Assembly: GCA_035518815.1 (NCBI GenBank) | Contig: DATIXG010000072.1 | Span: forward strand, 1-64,000 | From: AG25 sp035518815 | GTDB lineage: Bacteria; Gemmatimonadota; Gemmatimonadetes; Gemmatimonadales; GWC2-71-9 | Reading direction: 5' to 3' | Length of the DNA stretch: 64,000 bases | Shown here: positions 58,430 to 64,000 of the stretch, in pieces | Layout of the letters: each line of letters opens with the position of its first letter | How positions within the stretch are numbered: the first letter of the stretch is position 1 | Program-made: the position numbers and the translations under genes | Notes under the pieces: generated by a model | The model's input: the letters and a program-made list of their open reading frames with translations, nothing else | Databases searched by the model: none | What the model was told of the DNA's origin: nothing

Positions 58430-58849
58430 ATGCGTTCGATCGTGGGTTGCACACTGCTCGTAGCGGCGCTTGCGAGCGCTGCCTGCCGTACCATGAAGCC
58501 GGTGAGCCTGGAACAACTGAGCGCCCTGAGCCCGGACCGCGCGTGGGTCACACACGCGGATGACGCGGTCGTCGTCGTATTCGTCCCTCAGGTTGTGGGA
58601 GACACGCTGGCGGGGTACGTCAACGGACAGCTCACGCAGCTGCCGAGGGCTGATTTGAAGCAGGTCACCGTGCGGAGACCCGCACCCATGCGCACGGCGC
58701 TCTTGGTCGTCGGTGTTGCCGCGGGCGTCGGCGGGCTTCTCGCCGCGCTTTCGGGCAGCGGCAATACTCAGCTACCGACAGCCATCAGCGGTCAGCCTGG
58801 CGACTGCGACAAGCACCCCGACGATCCGATCTGCCAAGGCCACCCGTAG
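58430..58849 (+). CDS. Small lipoprotein of unknown function
   Basis: ATG 58430 opens a lipoprotein signal (SAACRT, Cys19). The 139-residue protein has a small domain with AWVTHADDAVVVVFVPQVVG, LAGYVNGQLTQLPRADLKQV and a hydrophobic segment (ALLVVGVAAGVGGLLAALSG), followed by a Cys-containing tail (GDCDKHPDDPICQ). A similar layout of acid, strand, hydrophobic helix and Cys tail is common in small exported proteins with no assigned role. It is flanked by two 26-base direct repeats. Confidence 0.65.
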   Translation: MRSIVGCTLLVAALASAACRTMKPVSLEQLSALSPDRAWVTHADDAVVVVFVPQVVGDTLAGYVNGQLTQLPRADLKQVTVRRPAPMRTALLVVGVAAGVGGLLAALSGSGNTQLPTAISGQPGDCDKHPDDPICQGHP

Positions 58850-58887
58850 GCTACTCCCCGGGCTGAGAGCCTGGGCTCGGCGCAAAT

Positions 58888-58908
58888 GTACGCCCTGTAA
58901 GGGCGTAC
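58888..58908. terminator. Hairpin after the small lipoprotein gene
   Basis: GTACGCCCT and AGGGCGTAC form a 9-bp stem with a three-base loop, 39 bases after the stop. No T tract follows, so efficiency is uncertain. Confidence 0.5.
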
Positions 58909-58919
58909 CCCGGCCGAGC

Positions 58920-58945
58920 GCGCCCTCTCAGGGTGCGACAACGGC
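58920..58945 (+). repeat. 26-base direct repeat, copy 2
   Basis: GCGCCCTCTCAGGGTGCGAC and the next six bases (AACGGC). Partner of the copy at 58328-58353; four mismatches. Confidence 0.5.
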
Positions 58946-58971
58946 GACCGCGGTGAGGCTGGAGCGTGGAA

Positions 58972-59044
58972 TGCGCCGACTCGGAATCGAACCGAGAACC
59001 TACTGATTAAGAGTCAGTTGCTCTACCAATTGAGCTATCGGCGC
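58972..59044 (-). tRNA. tRNA-Lys (anticodon CUU)
   Basis: A 73-base cloverleaf: acceptor GCGCCGA/TCGGCGC, anticodon stem ACTGA/TCAGT with loop CTCTTAA, T arm CTCGG/CCGAG and discriminator A. Anticodon CTT is at 59009-59011. CCA is not encoded. Confidence 0.95.
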
Positions 59045-59149
59045 GCGGCGGAAACATCGCCACGGCTCAGGAGCTAGGCAACCCTCGACTCTCCCCAACG
59101 CGGCGGCCGGCGGTTACTGTTGCTGGGTTCCCTACCCGGTGGTTGCCAC

Positions 59150-61414
59150 ATGACGGCCCGCATCCTGTTTGCGCTGGCGGTCGTTCCGGCAGGCGTCGTC
59201 GCGCAAACCCCCGCGACGTCGTATGAACAGCGCTACGCAGAAGTGATGGCGCTCGCGCCCCGCGGCGATCGGGTCGCGACGGTCTCCAATCTCGTGATCC
59301 AACGCGACGTCGCCCGGTTCACGCTCGCAAGCGGCAAGCTCGTGTTCCTGGGGCCCGTCGGTGGCCGCACTATCGCTGCCGTGTTCCGCGGCGAGGGCGC
59401 ATTTTCCTTCACGCCACCCACCGACATCGAACGGGCCCGGCTCAAACGCTTTGAACAGACGACGGCGCTCGAGGTGACCTTCACGGAGCTGGTCTTGCTG
59501 TTCGCGGACAGCACCGAGGCCGAGCTGACGCGCCGCCTCAAGTTCGGGCCGGGCGATGCGCCGGACGCCTTCCGCTCCGCTTTCAAGGCCGGCATCGACT
59601 ACCTCGCCGACCAGGACAGCAAGAGCCTCGACCCCGACCTGATGGCGCCGTTCCTGAATGCCGAGCAAACCGGAGTATTCTACGCCCACGTGAATCGGGA
59701 CGGGGGCGTGCCGCTCATGTTCATGCTCAGCCCCACCGACCTCGAAAGCGTCACGCTCGCGCGACGCATGGAAAGGCACGTGCGGGAAGTAATCTGTCAG
59801 TTCCCGCCCCAAGGATCGTCCGCGTCCGACAGCGTGCTGCTCGAGCGGCACCCGGGCGTCCGGGCGTACCGGCTGGACGTCACCATGGTACAAACGGGGA
59901 GCGGCGACCTGAGCTTCGCTGCCGCTGCCCGTCTCGAGATCGCCACGCCCGTCGCGAGCGGCCCCTGGTTACCGCTCCGGCTCGACTACCTGCTCAAAGT
60001 GGATTCCGCCCGTTGGGAGGGCGGCGCGCCCGCGACGGTGTTTCGCGGCAAGGACGTGAGCCAACTCTGGGTGCTGCTCGACCGCCCTCTCGAGCGAAAC
60101 GAAGCACGCCCGCTTCTGTTGTACTACCATGGCGACCTCATCGACCGCTACGGCGACTTCTTCTTCATCAAGGACCCGATCGCCTGGTATCCGCAGTCCA
60201 TCGACGGGCCGCAGTATGCCACCTTCGACCTCACCTACCACGCGCCCAGCCACTACGTGCTCGCCAGCGTCGGGGACCGCGTGGACTCGAGCGTCAGCGG
60301 GCGGGTAGGCACGACCCACTGGTTGGCGTCGAGCCCGATCCGCTTCGCGACCTTCAACCTCGGCCAGTTCGAGAACTACGAGGTGCGGGAGCCGGACGTG
60401 CCCCCCGTGACGGTCCTGGTATCCGAGTCCGAACACCGCCTCCTGTCGAAAACGATGACCCAGCAACGGCATATGAAGGAGAATGTGGGCACCGACGTGG
60501 CCATGAGTCTCAAGTTCTACCAGCACGTGTACGGTCCGCCGCCGGTGAAGCGTTTCTATGCGACGGAAGTGCCGTACCTCGAGGGCATCGCGTTTCCGGG
60601 ACTCGTCGACCTGTCGTGGGTCACATTCCAGTGGACGGACGAGGAAGGGGAGGCGGCGGTATTCCGCGCGCACGAGGTGGCGCATCAGTGGTGGGGCATC
60701 GGGGTGGACGTCGCCACCTACCACGACTACTGGCTGAGCGAGGGGTTCGCGAACTTCTCCGGCCTGTGGTACCTCGAGGTCTCCCGCAAGGACAACAAGA
60801 AGTACTTCGACATGCTGCAGCGGTGGCGCACTGAGATCCTGATCCATCGTGACGAGCCCAGCCCGATCTGGCTGGGGTCGCGGGCCAGCTCGTCAAAAGA
60901 TGTGAACGGTTATGACGTGTTGATCTATCAAAAGGGCGCGTGGGTGCTGCACATGCTCCGCGTCCTGATGCTCGACCTCCAGACAGCGAACGAAGATCGA
61001 TTTACCGAGATGATGCGGGACTACTACCGCACCTACCGCGGCCAGCGCGCATCGACGGCGGATTTTCAGCGCATCGTGGAGCAGTACGCTGGCATCGACA
61101 TGAATTGGTTCTTCAGGGAGTGGGTCTACGGCACGGGGATTCCGAGCTATCGCGTCGCGTACCGCACGGATCGAGCCGAGAACGGCAAATATCGCGTGAG
61201 ATTGCGCGTGACGCAGGAGAACGTGCCGGACGACTTCCAGATGGTCGTCCCCGTAACGGTCGACTTCGGTGAAGGTCGGGAAGCGCGGCTCCGCGTGAAG
61301 GTGGCCGGGGCCTCCTCGGAGATCGCCCTGCCCTTGATGCCGATGGAGCCGAAGGCGCTCAAGTTCAACGCCCTAGACGGCGTCTTGTGCGAGGTCAAGA
61401 TGGTCGCCTGGTGA
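59150..61414 (+). CDS. M1-like zinc aminopeptidase with N-terminal extension, exported
   Basis: ATG 59150 starts MTARILFALAVVPAG, a signal peptide (VVAQ). The 754-residue protein has a long N-terminal beta domain (about 25-330), then the M1 zinc site HEVAHQWWG (His508, Glu509, His512) with Glu531 in WLSEGFANF, exactly 18 residues on. The exopeptidase motif GAMEN is replaced by EGIAFPGL, so the substrate mode may differ from classical aminopeptidases. A helical C-terminal part with ASTADFQRIVEQYAGIDMNW and WFFREWVYGTGIPSYRV follows, as in M1 proteins. It lies between tRNA-Lys and tRNA-Glu. Confidence 0.9.
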   Translation: MTARILFALAVVPAGVVAQTPATSYEQRYAEVMALAPRGDRVATVSNLVIQRDVARFTLASGKLVFLGPVGGRTIAAVFRGEGAFSFTPPTDIERARLKRFEQTTALEVTFTELVLLFADSTEAELTRRLKFGPGDAPDAFRSAFKAGIDYLADQDSKSLDPDLMAPFLNAEQTGVFYAHVNRDGGVPLMFMLSPTDLESVTLARRMERHVREVICQFPPQGSSASDSVLLERHPGVRAYRLDVTMVQTGSGDLSFAAAARLEIATPVASGPWLPLRLDYLLKVDSARWEGGAPATVFRGKDVSQLWVLLDRPLERNEARPLLLYYHGDLIDRYGDFFFIKDPIAWYPQSIDGPQYATFDLTYHAPSHYVLASVGDRVDSSVSGRVGTTHWLASSPIRFATFNLGQFENYEVREPDVPPVTVLVSESEHRLLSKTMTQQRHMKENVGTDVAMSLKFYQHVYGPPPVKRFYATEVPYLEGIAFPGLVDLSWVTFQWTDEEGEAAVFRAHEVAHQWWGIGVDVATYHDYWLSEGFANFSGLWYLEVSRKDNKKYFDMLQRWRTEILIHRDEPSPIWLGSRASSSKDVNGYDVLIYQKGAWVLHMLRVLMLDLQTANEDRFTEMMRDYYRTYRGQRASTADFQRIVEQYAGIDMNWFFREWVYGTGIPSYRVAYRTDRAENGKYRVRLRVTQENVPDDFQMVVPVTVDFGEGREARLRVKVAGASSEIALPLMPMEPKALKFNALDGVLCEVKMVAW

Positions 61415-61421
61415 CCGCCAG

Positions 61422-61493
61422 CGCCCCCAAGGGGAATCGAACCCCTGTTCCCACCTTGAAAGAGTGGTGTCCTGACCGTTAGACGATGGGGGC
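61422..61493 (-). tRNA. tRNA-Glu (anticodon UUC)
   Basis: A 72-base tRNA: acceptor GCCCCCA/TGGGGGC, anticodon loop CTTTCAA with TTC at 61458-61460, T arm AGGGG/CCCCT and discriminator G. It is followed on the same strand by the gene at 61516-61588 for the other Glu isoacceptor. Confidence 0.95.
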
Positions 61494-61515
61494 TGGCCGA
61501 CGAACGCGTGAGCAG

Positions 61516-61588
61516 TAGCGGTAACGGGATTCGAACCCGTGTTTGAGCCTTGAGAGGGCTCCGTCCTAGTCCCCTAGACGATACCGCC
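61516..61588 (-). tRNA. tRNA-Glu (anticodon CUC)
   Basis: Acceptor GGCGGTA pairs with TACCGCT (one G-U), anticodon stem GAGCC/GGCTC encloses CTCTCAA, and CTC is at 61552-61554. T arm ACGGG/CCCGT; discriminator A. With the previous gene it gives two Glu isoacceptors in tandem. Confidence 0.92.
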
Positions 61589-61726
61589 CAAGCCAGGACT
61601 GCACTGGCGCCAGAATATCGCCCCCGCCCGCGGGGCCACGCAACCCGCGCGCGCGCCCGTGGATGTTGACCTACGCGCCGACTCCCTTACCGTTACTGCC
61701 GGCCAGTCCCGTGAGGTACCGGACGC

Positions 61727-62938
61727 GTGCAGCTCCGCAGCGTAGGAACCGTCGTCTCGCTGTTCGTCCCCGAGGCCCTGCTGCTCGGCGCGACCGTCGC
61801 CGCCCTGCAGCTCGACGCGTTCGCGCACGCGCTCCCGGCCTTCGCGCGCTTCTACCCCTACGCCGTGTTCGTCGTGGGGACGCTGCTCGCGTGGCGGTTC
61901 CAGCGCTCGCGCCTCCTCTTCGCCCTGATCGTGCTCGCGCTGGCCGGCGTCGGGCTCGCCGCCCCGATGGGCACGGCGGTGGGCCGAGCCACGTTCCAAG
62001 CCACGGCGTTCCTCTTGCCGCTCAACCTCGCCGCGCTCGCACTGCTCGCCGACCGGGGCGTCCTGACTCCGCTCGGCCTGTTGCGCCTCGGCGCGGTCGG
62101 GCTCCAGGTCATCTTCGTCACGTTCGTGCAGCGCTCCGGGTCCCCCGCCCTGGTCGCGCTGCTCGGGCACGCGCTGCTCCCGGCCCGCTGGTTCGCCTGG
62201 TCGCCGCTGCGCCAGCCGGCGCTGCTCGCGTTCGCCGTCGCCATCGTGCTCACCGCCATCCCGCTCCTGTTCGAGCGCAATGCCACGACTCGCGGATTCC
62301 TCTGGGCCATCGTGGCGGCCTTCCTGGCGGCGAATGCCCGCCCGAGCCACACCGCCGAAGGGATCTACCTCGGGACCGCTGGCCTCATCCTCGTCGTCGC
62401 CGTGATCGAGGCCTCCTACCTGCTCGCCTACCAGGATGGGCTCACGTCCCTGCCGGCGCGCCGCGCCCTCACCGAGGCCCTCGAGCGGCTGGGCGGCGGC
62501 GGGCACTACACCGTCGCGATGATCGACGTGGATCACTTCAAACGGTTCAACGACACCTACGGCCACGACGTGGGCGACCAGGTCCTGCGCATGGTGGCGG
62601 CCAAGCTGGCCCAGGTCACGGGCGGGGGACGCGCGTACCGCTACGGGGGCGAGGAGTTCGCCGTGCTCTTCCCGGGACGGAGTCTCGAGGAGGTCCTGCC
62701 GCACCTGGACGACGTGCGCCAGGCGATCGCCGACACGAACTTCACTATCCGCCGCCGCTTGCGGGCCCGCCGCCGGGGCGAGTCGGGCAACCGGCCGCGC
62801 CGGAAGGCGGCCATCACGGTCAGCATTGGTGCGGCGGAGAGAACTCAGCGCCATTCGGCGCCGGAGCAGGTGCTGCGGGCAGCCGACCAGGCGCTGTACC
62901 GCGCCAAGGCCGACGGCCGGAACCGCGTGCGAAGCTAG
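61727..62938 (+). CDS. Membrane-bound diguanylate cyclase (GGDEF)
   Basis: GTG 61727 starts the 403-residue protein. Residues about 8-240 hold seven or eight hydrophobic helices, forming a membrane sensor. The GGDEF domain begins with YQDGLTSLPARRALTEALE, then VAMIDVDHFKRFNDTYGHDVGDQVL and the active site GGEEF at 307-311. The product is expected to be cyclic-di-GMP from GTP. No RxxD inhibitory site precedes GGEEF, so feedback inhibition may be lost. A basic insert (RRRLRARRRGESGNRPRRK) within the domain is unusual. It faces the edge gene, with one base between the two stop codons. Confidence 0.93.
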   Translation: MQLRSVGTVVSLFVPEALLLGATVAALQLDAFAHALPAFARFYPYAVFVVGTLLAWRFQRSRLLFALIVLALAGVGLAAPMGTAVGRATFQATAFLLPLNLAALALLADRGVLTPLGLLRLGAVGLQVIFVTFVQRSGSPALVALLGHALLPARWFAWSPLRQPALLAFAVAIVLTAIPLLFERNATTRGFLWAIVAAFLAANARPSHTAEGIYLGTAGLILVVAVIEASYLLAYQDGLTSLPARRALTEALERLGGGGHYTVAMIDVDHFKRFNDTYGHDVGDQVLRMVAAKLAQVTGGGRAYRYGGEEFAVLFPGRSLEEVLPHLDDVRQAIADTNFTIRRRLRARRRGESGNRPRRKAAITVSIGAAERTQRHSAPEQVLRAADQALYRAKADGRNRVRS

Positions 62939-62939
62939 G

Positions 62940-64000
62940 CTAGCCGGCCGCGCTCGCCGCGCCCGCTTGCTGCATCGGTTCGTGCGGCTGCGCCGTCACC
63001 CACACCCCGGGATGAGGAATCGTGACGGTGCACTCGTCCGCCACCCGTGGAGGACGGGACTCGTAGCCCGCGATCGCCTCGCGCCATTCCACGGGAACCG
63101 CCGCGCTCGGCCGCAGCGGCAGGGCGATCGAGCTCCCGATCCGGCCGATCACTGTGTTCTCGACGACGTCGGTGAGTAGTGCGCCGGTCGGGTCGCGCAG
63201 CTTGGACAGCGCAGCATGCCGCGCGGCGGGATCCCCGGCCGCGACGATCGCCGTCGAGTAGTACAGCAGATTCGCCTCGATGTGATCGAGCAACCGGCGG
63301 TGCCCGTCGTCCGCCCCGCCGATCAGCCGCTCGAGATCGGGCAACAGGTCGCGGTCGATCAGCGTGCGGCGGAAGATGTAGCCGAAGCGCCGTACCGCCT
63401 CGGGCGTCGCCACGTTCTGCATGCGGAACGGCACGAACAGGACGAGCCGGACGCGCGGGCTCCGGAACACGACGCGGAACCGCTCGAGCGGCTCGAAGAA
63501 GTGGAATGTCACCACGTGGTCGCGCGCGGTGTTGCGCACGGTGCGCAGCGCGCCCGCGTCGGGCGGCACGGACCCGGCGTCGACCACGCCCAGAGGGCGC
63601 CGCCGCAGCGCCTGGCTCATCCGCTCGGTGCGCTCCTTGATCAGGGCTACGGTGTCGGTCGCCGCCGCGTGCAGGTCCACCCCCGGGAGCGTGCACCCCT
63701 CGAGCTGCAGCTCGGGCCGCAGCGCCGACACCAGGTCGCCGAGCATGGACGTGCCCACCATGCGCGCGAGAATCTGAAGCGGCCGCTCCCGGCCTTCCAC
63801 GTCGCGCCGCCAGCGGCCGTCCAGCACGGTGAGCCGCGCCTCGTCGCCCGGCGTGAGCGACACGCTGTACAGCAGCTCGCCCCACAGCACGCCGAGCGAC
63901 TGCCACAGCTGCTCGACCTCGACGAGCACCCCATAGCGCATGGTGGCCGACGGCTCGGGAGGCAGCGCGGAAAAATCCGCGATCGTGTCGTTCGCACCGG
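62940..64000 (-). CDS. Large soluble protein of unknown function, 5' end beyond window
   Basis: At least 353 codons are open on the minus strand to the window edge. ATG 63941 could serve as an internal start, but the frame continues upstream without a stop (TIADFSALPPEPSAT), so the 5' end is probably outside. The most conserved-looking segment is LWQSLGVLWGELLYSVSLTP followed by GDEARLTV, a pattern of large surface or particle-associated proteins in several phyla, though I cannot name the family. Arg- and Glu-rich helices fill the middle and HPGVWVTAQPHEPM is near the end. There is no signal peptide in the visible part. Confidence 0.65.
   Translation of the reverse strand, partial: GANDTIADFSALPPEPSATMRYGVLVEVEQLWQSLGVLWGELLYSVSLTPGDEARLTVLDGRWRRDVEGRERPLQILARMVGTSMLGDLVSALRPELQLEGCTLPGVDLHAAATDTVALIKERTERMSQALRRRPLGVVDAGSVPPDAGALRTVRNTARDHVVTFHFFEPLERFRVVFRSPRVRLVLFVPFRMQNVATPEAVRRFGYIFRRTLIDRDLLPDLERLIGGADDGHRRLLDHIEANLLYYSTAIVAAGDPAARHAALSKLRDPTGALLTDVVENTVIGRIGSSIALPLRPSAAVPVEWREAIAGYESRPPRVADECTVTIPHPGVWVTAQPHEPMQQAGAASAAG

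Noticed and set aside
58328..58945. Insertion sequence bounded by the 26-base repeats
   Set aside because: The enclosed gene is a small lipoprotein with no transposase, and the repeats are direct and imperfect.

Overview
The window is about 70% G+C DNA from a free-living bacterium with an outer membrane. Gene content points to Gemmatimonadota or a close relative: many small lipoproteins of unknown function, an ECF42-type sigma operon, a peptidase/beta-propeller/Omp85-like giant, DUF11 surface proteins and a DUF2277 protein. This assignment is inference from gene content and composition. I see no rRNA, CRISPR array, insertion sequence or intact prophage. Six tRNA genes (Pro-GGG, Thr-CGU, Leu-GAG, Lys-CUU, Glu-UUC, Glu-CUC) all lie on the minus strand.

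Layout. 1-7.4 kb: a low-GC fragment abutting tRNA-Pro (possible island edge), a membrane protein, two tandem NTF2-like paralogues, a DUF885 peptidase, and a DUF3857/transglutaminase protein. 7.4-15 kb: a minus-strand operon for a tripartite RND efflux pump (adaptor, pump, outer-membrane factor) translationally coupled to a serine hydrolase with a membrane tail. 15-20.2 kb: an AI-2E-type exporter, a 1025-residue peptidase/propeller/barrel protein and an SDR oxidoreductase. 20.2-37.5 kb: a surface-protein and signalling block. It holds a zinc-ribbon protein, three DUF11-type surface proteins (one of 1897 residues with a predicted barrel), a protein built from autotransporter-type strand repeats, an NtrC-type sigma-54 activator, a response regulator, a large hybrid histidine kinase and a secreted subtilisin. 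Both surface-gene transcription units have a -24/-12 promoter preceded by the same dyad, so the adjacent activator is the obvious candidate regulator. 37.7-45.4 kb: small secreted proteins, a PilT-like ATPase with an extra N-terminal domain, DAHP synthase behind a classical aromatic attenuator, an aldo/keto reductase and a GH16 hydrolase. 45.4-51 kb: an eight-gene minus-strand run (three YCII/DGPF proteins, ECF42 sigma factor, DoxX, MATE transporter, FEN-like nuclease, DUF2277). 51-64 kb: a pseudokinase-receiver protein, secreted lipoproteins, a PQQ-type sugar dehydrogenase-like protein, an M14 carboxypeptidase, a 13-residue polylysine micropeptide in its own transcription unit, an M1 peptidase, a GGDEF cyclase and a gene cut by the window edge.

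Three items stand out. First, the attenuator at 41.74-41.96 kb has a leader peptide containing Tyr-Phe-Tyr-Phe-Ala-Phe-Trp-Tyr and mutually exclusive hairpins directly upstream of DAHP synthase. Second, two sigma-54 promoters with matching upstream activator dyads flank a surface-protein locus next to their probable activator. Third, a promoter, Shine-Dalgarno, Met-Ala-Thr-Lys10 reading frame and terminator are packed into about 170 bases at 57.86-58.03 kb.
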